Counted from the first letter of the stretch, positions 47,967 to 57,121 are shown. The stretch is 64,000 bases of DNA from Ruegeria sp. ANG-R (GCF_000813985.1 NZ_JWLJ01000001.1:1575476-1639475); one strand, 5' to 3'. Made by a program: numbers and translations. Notes: generated from the letters alone by a model not told the origin.

Positions 47967-48191
47967 ATGGCAGTCGCAAGCACACAAACCGCGCTGAAAG
48001 GCGCCCCGGCGTTTGGTATCGCCGCACTGGTTGAAACCGTGAAAACCCGTTTCATACGGTATCGCCTGTACCGTCAGACGGTTAACGAACTGTCGGCCCT
48101 GTCGGATCGCGAACTCGCCGATCTGGGTCTGCACCGCTCGATGATCCGCAGACTGGCCCAGCAGGCCACGGAAGACCAGATCGCGCAATAA
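47967..48191 (+). CDS. DUF1127 small protein (YjiS/CcaF1-like)
   Basis: This 74-residue basic protein has the DUF1127 signature near its C-terminus (NELSALSDRELADLGLHRSM) after an Arg-rich helix (TRFIRYRLYRQ). I start at ATG 47967; ATG 47958 would add MTK. In Rhodobacter sphaeroides a DUF1127 gene (RSP_6037, CcaF1) is co-transcribed with the CcsR sRNAs and its product binds RNA. The same arrangement is seen here, with the hairpin array starting 22 bases after the stop codon, so a ccaF1 orthologue is likely. Confidence 0.88.
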   Translation: MAVASTQTALKGAPAFGIAALVETVKTRFIRYRLYRQTVNELSALSDRELADLGLHRSMIRRLAQQATEDQIAQ

Positions 48192-48248
48192 ACGCGCACG
48201 AAACATCGAGATCAGGTCCGTCCTCCTCCCTTTCGGACCTGTATTTCC

Positions 48249-48461
48249 GCGGCAACGTCCTTCCTCCTCCCTGACGTTGCCGCACCCTATACCGGCCCTG
48301 ACCGCCGGAACCTGATACATCGGGGCTCTCCTCCTCCCTGCCTCGATGTTGAAAGCGCGCGGCGACGTCCTCCTCCTCCCTGACGTCGCCGCGTCTTCCT
48401 CATACCGGGATCAGACCCGGGTTCGGATACATCGAGGCCTTCCTCCTCCCTGCCTTGATGT
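48249..48461 (+). repeat. Duplicated two-hairpin unit within the CcsR-like array
   Basis: Hairpins 2 and 4 share the stem GCGGC(A/G)ACGTC, and hairpins 3 and 5 share ACATCG(G/A)GGC, with a period of 110-112 bases. Stem changes are compensated or tolerated (for example A-T to G-C in hairpins 2 and 4, and G-T wobbles in 3 and 5). The array therefore grew by tandem duplication of a two-hairpin unit. Confidence 0.85.
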
Positions 48462-48468
48462 AGAAAAG

Positions 48469-48514
48469 AACGGCGGTTCCCCTTCCTCCCCCCTGGGAAC
48501 CGCCGTTTTTCTTT
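48469..48514 (+). terminator. Rho-independent terminator of the DUF1127/CcsR-like operon
   Basis: A 13-bp stem (AACGGCGGTTCCC / GGGAACCGCCGTT) with a C-rich loop is followed by TTTCTTT. It serves both as sixth array element and as transcription end. Confidence 0.93.
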
Positions 48515-48575
48515 GACCAAACCAAAAAAGGGCGCGAACGCCCCCTGCTTCACCTGGCCTTAAATATCCCGGAGC

Positions 48576-48592
48576 GCGAGGCAGAGCCTCGC
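48576..48592 (-). terminator. Hairpin downstream of uvrD
   Basis: GCGAGGC-AGA-GCCTCGC is a 7-bp stem six bases past the uvrD stop. On the minus strand it is followed by GCTCCGGGATATTTAAGG, a type of sequence I associate with dispersed elements of this bacterial family. No T-run follows. Confidence 0.5.
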
Positions 48593-48598
48593 AAAAAC

Positions 48599-51235
48599 TC
48601 AGAACGGCACGTCGTCCTTTGCGGTCAGAAAGCGCGAGACCACTTTCTTCACCCCCGCCTTGTCGAAGTCGACTTCGACCTTGTCGCCCTCAATCCCCGT
48701 CACCGCGCCGTAACCGAATTTCTGATGAAATACCCGCTCACCCACCGTGAAGCTGGCCACAGCGGTCGCATCAATCACCGTATTCCGGCTTTCTTTGGGT
48801 TGAGACATCCCGTATTGCCCCTGCCGCGCCTGCATCCGTTTCCAGCCCGGAGAATTATAAACATTCGCCTCGGCCGCGCGGGTTTCAATGCCAGTGGTCT
48901 GCTGACTACCACCATATAGCCCCGACGCCGTCAGCACCTCGACATGATCCTCGGGCAGTTCATCAATGAACCGCGACGGCATCGAATTCTGCCACTGCCC
49001 GAACACCCGCCGGTTGGCGGCAAAGGAAATGGTACAGACTTCTTCCGCCCGCGTGATGCCCACATAAGCCAGCCGCCGCTCCTCTTCGAGGCCCTTGATC
49101 CCCTGCTCGTCCATCGACCGCTGCGAGGGGAACAGCCCGTCCTCCCACCCCGGCAGGAACACGGCGGGAAACTCCAGCCCCTTGGCCGCGTGCAGGGTCA
49201 TGATCGAGACCTTGGCCCCGTCGCCGTCCTGCTCATTGTCCATGACGAGGCTGACATGTTCCAAAAACCCCTGCAGGTTCTCGAAATTATCCAGCTGGTT
49301 GACCAGTTCCTTGAGGTTTTCCAGTCGCCCCGGCGCTTCGGGCGTCTTTTCGTTCTGCCAGTGTGCGGTATAGCCGGATTCATCCAGCACGATCTGCGCC
49401 AGTTCGATATGCGTATGCTCGGGTTCGCCGTAGCGGATCGGCGAGACACCGTCATCGATCACCGTATCGTCATCCACCTCGATCCGAGGCCCTCGCGTCA
49501 TCGCGTTCCATCGCGCCAGCCCGTCGACCAACTCACGCAGCGCCTTGCCGCCCTTGCCCTTGATCAGACCATTCCGAACCGCGATCCGCGCACCCTCAAT
49601 CAGAGACACCCCGTGTTCACGCGCGGTCACCTGAATCGTCTGCTGTGCCTTGTCGCCGAGGCCGCGCTTGGGCGTGTTCACGATCCGCTCGAACGCCAGA
49701 TCATCCTCGGGGCTGACCACCAGCCGGAAATAGGCCATGGCATCGCGAATCTCCATTCGCTCATAGAACCGAGGGCCACCAATCACCTTATAAGGCAGTC
49801 CGATGGTCAGAAACCGATCCTCAAACGCGCGCATCTGGTGCGAGGCGCGGACGAGGATGGCGATTTCGTTGAGATCGAATCTTTGGAAAGGAGCTTCCAA
49901 GGAAAGCCCCTCTTGTTGCCTCATTGTTAACTCCCAGACGAGGTCTTGGTTACTTTCTTCCGCCCAAAAGCCCTCTTCCGCAAAGTAGCTCTTGTGCTCC
50001 TTCAAATGATCAAGAACTTGCTCTCTACTATTAAGCTCTCGTAGTGCGCCCAATTCGTCGAGACGCTCCACCTCTTTCATCATTTGTTCTGATCGAGAGT
50101 TTTGCCTTCGTTTAGCGAAAGGTGAACTACCGTTGGCAAGGTCCTCGATCTTCTCTCCAATCCAGCGAGCTTCCTCCTCACCATCCCAATGACCGATCAG
50201 GCTGACCTTTTCTCCACTCGTTGCAGCCGTCCAAAGCTCTTTGCCCAGTCGGCTCTCATTGCCACGAATGACATTGGACGCAGCCGCCAGAATATGTTGA
50301 GTCGAGCGATAGTTCTGCTCCAGCTTTACGACCTCTGCCCCAGGGAAATCCTTCTCAAATCGCAGAATGTTTCCGACCTCAGCCCCACGCCAACCGTATA
50401 TCGACTGATCGTCATCTCCTACGCAACAAATGTTCTTGTGCCCTCCGGCTAGCAGGCGCAGCCAGAGATACTGAGCGACGTTGGCATCCTGATACTCATC
50501 GACGAGGATGTACCGGAACCAGCGCTGGTATTGCTCCAACACGTCCGGGTGCGTCTGGAAAATCGTGACCATGTGCAGCAAAAGATCGCCGAAATCCGCT
50601 GCATTCAATTCACGCAGACGATTTTGGTACTGGGCGTAGAGCTCAATACCTCGGTTATTAAAGGCTCCGGCGTCCGCAGCGGGAACCTTGTCCGGTGTCA
50701 GTGCTCGATTCTTCCAATCATCGATGATTCCTGCCAGATGGCGCGGCGGCCAACGCTTCTCATCGATATTGTTGGCCTTAAGCAACTGCTTAAGCAAACG
50801 TAGCTGGTCGTCGGCATCCAGAATTGTGAAGTTCGATTTTAGATTGACCAGTTCCGCATGACGACGCAACAACTTTGCACTGAGGGAGTGGAAAGTGCCC
50901 ATCCATCTGATCGGGTGATCCAGTTCAAATGGGGTCTTCGCCAATCTTTCTGCCATCTCACGCGCAGCTTTATTGGTGAAAGTCACCGCAAGTATCTGAT
51001 GCGGAGATGCGTGATTATGTTTGATGAGCTGCGCCAATCGCGCCATCAGAGTTTTTGTTTTCCCCGTCCCTGCACCCGCAAGAATCAAAACCGGCCCAGT
51101 GATCTGTTTAGCGGCTTTCTCTTGCGCCGAGTTCAAGTCACTCAAATGACGGTCATCCGGTGGTGACCTGCGAACCATCGCCCGCGCCGACAGCGATGCG
51201 CCTTCGAAGGCGTCCATTTCGTCAAAACTGCTCAT
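48599..51235 (-). CDS. uvrD: ATP-dependent DNA helicase UvrD/PcrA
   Basis: This 878-residue SF1A helicase has motif I AGAGTGKTKT, Ia AVTFTNKAA, II LVDEYQD, III GDDDQSIYGWRGA, IV EQNYRST, V TLHAAKGLEF and VI YVGITRAEE. A C-terminal domain ends in GERVFHQKFGYG. Between domains, about residues 370-455, it carries an unusual charged insertion (SRSEQMMKEVERLDELG, KEHKSYFAEEGFW) not expected in family members. Bases from about 49865 to the start are near 50% GC by eye, against about 60% downstream, so the gene looks mosaic. It acts in nucleotide-excision and mismatch repair. Confidence 0.94.
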   Translation of the reverse strand: MSSFDEMDAFEGASLSARAMVRRSPPDDRHLSDLNSAQEKAAKQITGPVLILAGAGTGKTKTLMARLAQLIKHNHASPHQILAVTFTNKAAREMAERLAKTPFELDHPIRWMGTFHSLSAKLLRRHAELVNLKSNFTILDADDQLRLLKQLLKANNIDEKRWPPRHLAGIIDDWKNRALTPDKVPAADAGAFNNRGIELYAQYQNRLRELNAADFGDLLLHMVTIFQTHPDVLEQYQRWFRYILVDEYQDANVAQYLWLRLLAGGHKNICCVGDDDQSIYGWRGAEVGNILRFEKDFPGAEVVKLEQNYRSTQHILAAASNVIRGNESRLGKELWTAATSGEKVSLIGHWDGEEEARWIGEKIEDLANGSSPFAKRRQNSRSEQMMKEVERLDELGALRELNSREQVLDHLKEHKSYFAEEGFWAEESNQDLVWELTMRQQEGLSLEAPFQRFDLNEIAILVRASHQMRAFEDRFLTIGLPYKVIGGPRFYERMEIRDAMAYFRLVVSPEDDLAFERIVNTPKRGLGDKAQQTIQVTAREHGVSLIEGARIAVRNGLIKGKGGKALRELVDGLARWNAMTRGPRIEVDDDTVIDDGVSPIRYGEPEHTHIELAQIVLDESGYTAHWQNEKTPEAPGRLENLKELVNQLDNFENLQGFLEHVSLVMDNEQDGDGAKVSIMTLHAAKGLEFPAVFLPGWEDGLFPSQRSMDEQGIKGLEEERRLAYVGITRAEEVCTISFAANRRVFGQWQNSMPSRFIDELPEDHVEVLTASGLYGGSQQTTGIETRAAEANVYNSPGWKRMQARQGQYGMSQPKESRNTVIDATAVASFTVGERVFHQKFGYGAVTGIEGDKVEVDFDKAGVKKVVSRFLTAKDDVPF

Positions 51236-51402
51236 GACTTCAAACTACGCCGGATGGGCGCTAAGGGAAAGGGGTGTTCACGGCTTGTTCGCAGAGGATT
51301 TGTCGCGCGGTCCGCTCAATTCTAAACAAACGTCTCGGCGCCATTAACCCCCTGTCAAACCTTGCCAATGATGCTGACGCAAGAGCTGTGGGAGCACGGG
51401 AT

Positions 51403-53199
51403 ATGAAACAGAGTGACAATGTGGGCCGGACGTCAGGCCTGAAGATCGCAGGCATCTCGCTAATGCTCGTGGCACTGACAGCGCTGGCGGGTTGGGGAAT
51501 TTACGCGATCCCGGCCCCGGTGGTCGACCGGATGCTGGAATCGGATTTGCGACACCGCGCGGCGCAGTTGAATCAGCAGGTCGCGTCCCATCTGCACGAT
51601 GTCGAGGCGACCTTCAAACACGGCATTCTGGACGATCACGATCAGGAATTTCTGGAGCTTCTGCCCGAAACTTCGGACATTTACCGCTTTAAACTGTTCG
51701 ACAGCGAGGGCCGTGTTTTTTGGTCAACACGCGCCGCAGATATCGGATCAGTCAACGCGAAACCCTATTTCTCCGAAATCCTCGCCGCTGGCGGCTCGTA
51801 CTACAAACACGAGGAAAAACCGATTTCCGAAGTCAGCGGGCTGAATCACGAGGTGATGGCGGGCTCGGGCAAGAAGACCTGTCATGTGGCTGAGATTTAC
51901 ACGCCGGTCATCAAGGACGGACAGTTTCTGGGCGCGATCGAGTTCTATACCGACATCACGCCTCAGAGAGATTTGTTCATTACGCGCGTCCGATGGTCTC
52001 TGGCCGTTTTGTGCGGCGTGGCCCTGCTGGCGCTGACGGCGGTGATTCTGGTGATCTACCGCGCGAATCGCACGCAGGTGCGCGACCTGCGCATTCGCGC
52101 GGCCAAGGAACGAGAACTGATGGACGATCAGTTGCGGCTGGCGCGCGAAGTCCGCTTGTTGGGTGAGTTGAATGAATGGCTGCAATCCAGCCGATCTTTG
52201 GACGAATTGTTCGACATGGTGTCGCGCTTTATGACCCATATCCTGCCCGAAGCCGAGGGGAGCGTGTATGTCTATTCCAACTCGCGCGATGTTCTGGACG
52301 GGTGCGCCAGTTGGAACGGCGGATCGCACAAGGCGCATATCCACCCCGAGGGCTGCTGGGGCCTGAGGCGCGGGCGGACATATGAATTTGGTGCATCAGA
52401 GATCGATTTTGTCTGCGAACATGCCGAACCGCATGACGGACGGCCGTATTTCTGCTTTCCAATTCTTGCCCATGGCGAAACCGTTGGCCTGCTGCATCTG
52501 CGCGCTCATGAGGGCAGTGGAGAGGCGTTTCATGACAGCAAAAAACTGGCGCAGCTATGTGCGGAACAGATCAGCATGGCGATTGCCAACGTGCGAATGC
52601 GTGATCAGCTACATGACCAATCGGTGCGTGATCCGCTGACAGGGTTGTTCAATCGCCGCCATATGACCGAGACGTTGCGCAAATCCATCGGTCGGAGCCA
52701 GCAGACCGGTGCCCCGTTGAGTCTGATCGCGGTGGACGTGGATCATTTCAAAAAGTTCAACGACACCCATGGGCATGACGCCGGGGACATGGTGCTCCGC
52801 GCAGTTGGATCAGCCTTGGAACAGGGATGTGACCGGGATGAAATCGCCTGCCGAATTGGAGGTGAGGAATTCATGCTGATCTTGCCGGACAACACTCCGG
52901 ACGACGCCATGACCCGAGCCGAGCAGATACGGCAGGCGGTTGAGGCAGTCTCGGTCCGGTATGGTGAGAAATCTCTGCCGCGCATCACCATCTCGGTCGG
53001 GGTAGCGCACTATCCAGCGCATGGTGTGATGCCTCAGGACCTGATGCGTGCAGCGGATGACGCGCTATATGCCGCCAAGGACAAGGGGCGAAATCAGGTA
53101 CAGGTGGCGCGATCCGGGACAATCGTCGAACCTACGGCTAACAAGGGTCGTGAGAACGCGCAAACAGCTCAGCCCGCGCCCAAGTGCTCAGCAGCCTGA
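51403..53199 (+). CDS. Membrane-bound diguanylate cyclase with periplasmic sensor, GAF and GGDEF domains
   Basis: This 598-residue protein starts at ATG 51403 (MKQSDNVGRT) behind GTGGGAG. Two membrane helices (ISLMLVALTALAGWGIYAI and WSLAVLCGVALLALTAVILV) flank a periplasmic domain of about 160 residues (CACHE-like). A GAF-like cytosolic domain (SVYVYSNSRDVLDG, FPILAHGETVGLLHLRAH) follows, then a GGDEF domain with DPLTGLFNRR and active GGEEF at 486-490. The RxxD product-inhibition site expected before GGEEF is not present (sequence DRDEIACRI). It should make cyclic-di-GMP. It is divergent from uvrD. Confidence 0.9.
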   Translation: MKQSDNVGRTSGLKIAGISLMLVALTALAGWGIYAIPAPVVDRMLESDLRHRAAQLNQQVASHLHDVEATFKHGILDDHDQEFLELLPETSDIYRFKLFDSEGRVFWSTRAADIGSVNAKPYFSEILAAGGSYYKHEEKPISEVSGLNHEVMAGSGKKTCHVAEIYTPVIKDGQFLGAIEFYTDITPQRDLFITRVRWSLAVLCGVALLALTAVILVIYRANRTQVRDLRIRAAKERELMDDQLRLAREVRLLGELNEWLQSSRSLDELFDMVSRFMTHILPEAEGSVYVYSNSRDVLDGCASWNGGSHKAHIHPEGCWGLRRGRTYEFGASEIDFVCEHAEPHDGRPYFCFPILAHGETVGLLHLRAHEGSGEAFHDSKKLAQLCAEQISMAIANVRMRDQLHDQSVRDPLTGLFNRRHMTETLRKSIGRSQQTGAPLSLIAVDVDHFKKFNDTHGHDAGDMVLRAVGSALEQGCDRDEIACRIGGEEFMLILPDNTPDDAMTRAEQIRQAVEAVSVRYGEKSLPRITISVGVAHYPAHGVMPQDLMRAADDALYAAKDKGRNQVQVARSGTIVEPTANKGRENAQTAQPAPKCSAA

Positions 53200-53657
53200 T
53201 CGCGACCGGGGAAACCGCACCGGATTTGATCCGCATCGCATTCCTCACGGCATAAGGCATACGTTAGGTTTGCGGTCTTGATGGTCAATTGATGCGATCC
53301 CTGCAGGCCCCGATTCGTTTGACGGGGCGTGCGGTCTTCAAGTCGCTCATGGAATGCCCGGCGCTGACCGGTTCCATCCGAGATTCATATCAGCGATGTC
53401 AGTGCAGTGGTATATTCCAGGCGATTTTTTTGCGACTGTTCCTCAGGATGGCTCTGAATCCTGCAACATCCGAAACAGATCATTTGTGCCAACAAAAATA
53501 CAACATTTGATGCTGCGGCGCAGCATGTGTAAAAGAAAAGCGCCAAAAGGCGGCGTTTGCGAGCGATAACATGCCGGTTCTACCCAGAACTACAGATGTA
53601 CGTGGCCGTATTGTCCGCCTAATCACTAGGCCACACCTATAAAGACCGGGACCTGCC
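53200..53657. promoter_or_regulatory. Upstream region of pyruvate carboxylase gene
   Basis: This 458-base gap contains a hairpin GCCCCG-N10-CGGGGC (53307-53328), a possible end for the cyclase transcript. An odd dyad ATGCTGCG-G-CGCAGCAT (53510-53526), an operator-type palindrome, lies about 130 bases before pycA. AT-rich bases at 53420-53545 are likely promoter territory. Short frames here look like chance. Confidence 0.5.
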
Positions 53658-56600
53658 ATGACTGACTTCAACAAGATCCTCATCGCCAATCGCGGCGAGA
53701 TTGCCATACGCGTGATGCGTGCAGCCAACGAGATGGGCAAACGCACCGTCGCGGTCTTCGCCGAGGAAGATAAGTTGGGCCTGCACCGGTTCAAGGCGGA
53801 CGAGGCCTATCGCATCGGCGCGGATCTGGGCCCGGTCGCCGCCTACCTGTCGATCGATGAGATTATTCGTGTGGCCAAGGAATGCGGCGCCGACGCGATC
53901 CACCCGGGCTATGGCCTGTTGTCCGAGAACCCGGATTTCGTGGATGCCTGTGTTCAGAACGGGATCACCTTCATCGGCCCCAAGGCCGAGACCATGCGTG
54001 CGCTTGGTGACAAGGCCAGTGCGCGGAAGGTTGCGATTGCCGCCGACGTGCCGGTCATCCCCGCAACCGAAGTCCTGGGCGACGACATGGAGGCCATCAA
54101 GGCCGAAGCAGCCGAGATCGGATACCCGCTGATGCTGAAAGCCAGCTGGGGCGGCGGCGGACGCGGGATGCGCCCGATTCTGTCCGAGGATGAGTTGGAG
54201 GAAAAGGTGCTGGAAGGCCGCCGCGAGGCCGAGGCCGCCTTTGGCAATGGCGAGGGGTATCTGGAAAAGATGATCACCCGCGCCCGCCATGTCGAGGTGC
54301 AGATTCTGGGCGACAAACATGGCGAGATTTATCACCTCTATGAACGCGACTGTTCGGTTCAGCGCCGGAACCAAAAGGTCGTGGAACGCGCCCCTGCCCC
54401 TTACCTGACCGATGAACAGCGGGCCGAAATCTGTGAGCTGGGCCGCCGCATCTGCGCCCACGTGAACTATGAATGCGCGGGCACCGTCGAATTCCTGATG
54501 GATATGAACACCGGCAAATTCTACTTCATCGAAGTGAACCCACGCGTTCAGGTAGAGCACACCGTCACCGAAGAAGTCACCGGCATCGATATCGTGCAGG
54601 CTCAGATCCTGATCGCCGAAGGCAAGACACTGGCCGAGGCCACCGGCAAAGCCAACCAGGATGATATCCGCCTGAACGGCCATGCGCTGCAAACGCGCGT
54701 TACTACAGAAGACCCGCTGAACAACTTCATCCCGGATTATGGCCGTATCACCGCCTATCGCTCGGCCACGGGCATGGGTATCCGTCTGGATGGCGGCACC
54801 GCCTATGCGGGCGGTGTGATCACGCGCTACTACGACTCGCTGTTGACCAAGGTGACTGCCTGGGCACCGACCCCTGAAAAGGCCATTGCCCGAATGGACC
54901 GGGCGCTGCGCGAATTCCGTGTACGTGGTGTCTCGACCAACATCGCCTTTGTCGAAAACCTGCTGAAGCACCCGACGTTCCTGTCGAATGAATACACCAC
55001 CAAGTTCATTGACGAGACGCCCGACCTGTTCCTGTTCAAGAAGCGCCGCGACCGGGGCACCAAGGTTCTGAACTATATCGCAGACATCACCGTGAACGGG
55101 CACCCCGAAACCAAAGACCGCCCGACGCCGCGCCCCGACCTGAAAGAGGCACGCCCGCCCGCGCCGAAAGCTGATCCTCAGATGGGCACCCGCAACCTGC
55201 TGGAGCAAAAAGGCCCGCAGGCGGTGGCCGACTGGATGAAGGCACAGCGCCAGCTGCTGATCACCGACACCACCATGCGTGACGGGCACCAGTCGCTGCT
55301 GGCGACGCGGATGCGTTCGATCGACATGATCAAGGTAGCGCCAACCTATGCGGCCAACTTGCCGCAACTGTTTAGCGTTGAATGCTGGGGCGGCGCAACC
55401 TTCGACGTGGCCTATCGCTTCCTGCAGGAATGCCCGTGGCAGCGCCTGCGTGATCTGCGCGAGGCGATGCCGAACCTGATGACACAGATGCTGCTGCGCG
55501 GTGCGAACGGAGTTGGTTACACCAACTATCCCGACAACGTTGTGCAGGAGTTCGTGCGACAAGCTGCGCAGAACATCGATGTATTCCGCGTGTTCGACTC
55601 GCTCAACTGGGTTGAGAACATGCGTGTCGCCATGGATGCCGTCGTTGAAAACGGCAAAATCTGTGAAGGAACCGTGTGTTATACCGGCGATATCCTCGAC
55701 CCGGATCGTGCCAAGTACGACCTGAAGTACTATGTCGGCATGGCGAAAGAACTGCGCGACGCGGGCGCGCATGTTTTGGGCCTGAAAGACATGGCCGGCC
55801 TGCTGAAACCAAGCTCGGCCCGGGTTCTGATCCGCGCGCTGAAAGAAGAGGTTGGGCTGCCGATCCACTTCCACACCCACGACACGGCTGGTATCGCCAG
55901 CGCCACCATTCTGGCAGCCTCCGAGGCCGGCGTGGATGCGGTGGATTGCGCGATGGATGCGTTCTCGGGCAACACATCTCAGGCGACGCTGGGCACCGTG
56001 GTCGAGGCCCTGCGTCATACCGAGCGTGATACCGGGCTGGACATCAAGGCCATCCGCGAGATCAGCGATTATTTTGAGGCGGTGCGCGGCCAGTATGCGG
56101 CGTTTGAATCCGGGCTGCAGGCCCCCGCGTCCGAGGTTTATCTGCACGAAATGCCAGGCGGCCAGTTCACCAACCTCAAGGCGCAGGCGCGCAGCCTGGG
56201 GTTGGAAGAGCGCTGGCACGAGGTTGCCCAGATGTATGCCGACGTAAACCAGATGTTCGGCGATATAGTGAAGGTGACGCCCTCATCGAAGGTTGTTGGC
56301 GATATGGCTCTGATGATGGTCAGCCAAAACCTGACCCGGGCTGACGTGGAAAACCCCTCGACCGACGTGGCGTTTCCGGATTCGGTCATTGATATGATGC
56401 GCGGCAATCTTGGTCAGCCTCCGGGAGGGTTCCCGGATACGATCATCAACAAAGCCCTGAAAGGTGAAACACCAAACACCGAACGCCCCGGAAAGCATGT
56501 CGAAGCGGTTGATCTGGAAGCCGCCCGTGCCGATCTGTCAAAGCAGCTGGACGGCAAGGAAATCGATGATGAGGATCTGAACGGGTATCTGATGTACCCC

Positions 56601-57095
56601 AAGGTCTTCCTGGACTACATGGGGCGACACCGCAGCTATGGCCCGGTCCGCGCGCTGCCCACACGGACCTTCTTCTACGGCATGGAGCCCGGCGAAGAGA
56701 TCACTGCCGAGATCGACCCTGGCAAAACACTGGAAATCCGGTGTCAGGCGATCGGTGAAACCGACGAGAATGGCGAGGTACGCGTCTTCTTTGAACTCAA
56801 CGGCCAACCGCGCGTGGTCCGGGTGCCTAACCGTCTGGTCAAAGCAACAACCGCGCAGCGCCCCAAGGCCGAGATTGGCAACGCCAATCACATCGGTGCG
56901 CCGATGCCCGGTGTCGTTGCAACCATCGCCGTCTCCGCCGGTCAGGAGATCAAAGAGGGCGATCTGCTGCTGACCATCGAGGCCATGAAGATGGAAACCG
57001 GCATCCATGCCGAACGTGACGCGGTGGTCAAGGCTGTCCACGTCCAGCCCGGTGGCCAGATTGACGCCAAGGACCTGCTGGTCGAGCTGGAATAA
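53658..57095 (+). CDS. pyc: Pyruvate carboxylase
   Basis: This 1145-residue single-chain biotin enzyme makes oxaloacetate from pyruvate, ATP and bicarbonate. The biotin carboxylase domain covers about 1-450 (ILIANRGEIAIRV, SWGGGGRGMR, FIEVNPRVQVEHT). The carboxyltransferase domain starts near 530 (DTTMRDGHQSLLATR, FHTHDTAGI). The biotinyl domain at the end carries EAMKMETG with biotin-Lys 1111. Length matches the alpha-4 class. It supplies anaplerosis, which fits a roseobacter living on organic and amino acids. Confidence 0.98.
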   Translation: MTDFNKILIANRGEIAIRVMRAANEMGKRTVAVFAEEDKLGLHRFKADEAYRIGADLGPVAAYLSIDEIIRVAKECGADAIHPGYGLLSENPDFVDACVQNGITFIGPKAETMRALGDKASARKVAIAADVPVIPATEVLGDDMEAIKAEAAEIGYPLMLKASWGGGGRGMRPILSEDELEEKVLEGRREAEAAFGNGEGYLEKMITRARHVEVQILGDKHGEIYHLYERDCSVQRRNQKVVERAPAPYLTDEQRAEICELGRRICAHVNYECAGTVEFLMDMNTGKFYFIEVNPRVQVEHTVTEEVTGIDIVQAQILIAEGKTLAEATGKANQDDIRLNGHALQTRVTTEDPLNNFIPDYGRITAYRSATGMGIRLDGGTAYAGGVITRYYDSLLTKVTAWAPTPEKAIARMDRALREFRVRGVSTNIAFVENLLKHPTFLSNEYTTKFIDETPDLFLFKKRRDRGTKVLNYIADITVNGHPETKDRPTPRPDLKEARPPAPKADPQMGTRNLLEQKGPQAVADWMKAQRQLLITDTTMRDGHQSLLATRMRSIDMIKVAPTYAANLPQLFSVECWGGATFDVAYRFLQECPWQRLRDLREAMPNLMTQMLLRGANGVGYTNYPDNVVQEFVRQAAQNIDVFRVFDSLNWVENMRVAMDAVVENGKICEGTVCYTGDILDPDRAKYDLKYYVGMAKELRDAGAHVLGLKDMAGLLKPSSARVLIRALKEEVGLPIHFHTHDTAGIASATILAASEAGVDAVDCAMDAFSGNTSQATLGTVVEALRHTERDTGLDIKAIREISDYFEAVRGQYAAFESGLQAPASEVYLHEMPGGQFTNLKAQARSLGLEERWHEVAQMYADVNQMFGDIVKVTPSSKVVGDMALMMVSQNLTRADVENPSTDVAFPDSVIDMMRGNLGQPPGGFPDTIINKALKGETPNTERPGKHVEAVDLEAARADLSKQLDGKEIDDEDLNGYLMYPKVFLDYMGRHRSYGPVRALPTRTFFYGMEPGEEITAEIDPGKTLEIRCQAIGETDENGEVRVFFELNGQPRVVRVPNRLVKATTAQRPKAEIGNANHIGAPMPGVVATIAVSAGQEIKEGDLLLTIEAMKMETGIHAERDAVVKAVHVQPGGQIDAKDLLVELE

Positions 57096-57121
57096 GCCGG
57101 ATATCAATCTAGGATAAACAG

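Larger units (their letters stand above)
48213..48514 (+). ncRNA. CcsR-like (cuckoo) sRNA array of six stem-loops
   Basis: Six consecutive hairpins follow the DUF1127 gene: 48213-48241, 48249-48283, 48317-48349, 48358-48393, 48429-48461 and 48469-48507. The first five each present CCTCCTCCC in the loop. The sixth has CCTCCCCCC and ends in TTTTT, the terminator of the operon. This matches the CcsR RNAs of R. sphaeroides (conserved CCUCCUCCC motif, stress-induced, cleaved from the 3' part of the DUF1127 transcript). R. sphaeroides has four; here there are five or six. The C-rich loops resemble the 16S anti-Shine-Dalgarno and may bind purine-rich RNA. Confidence 0.9.

Noticed and set aside
47650-48320. 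Minus-strand frames opposite the DUF1127 gene
   Set aside because: They run through the hairpin array and the DUF1127 coding sequence and have no protein features.
48213-48514. CRISPR array
   Set aside because: The repeated element is a 9-base loop motif inside different stems, without constant-length repeats and spacers or cas genes. It fits CcsR-like RNAs.
53289-53569. Short overlapping frames upstream of pyruvate carboxylase
   Set aside because: No ribosome sites, no domain features and a composition typical of non-coding sequence.
53637-56219. 860-codon open frame antisense to pyruvate carboxylase
   Set aside because: Long antisense frames are a by-product of high GC and third-position bias. 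The product has no recognisable domain, while the plus strand encodes all pyruvate carboxylase motifs.
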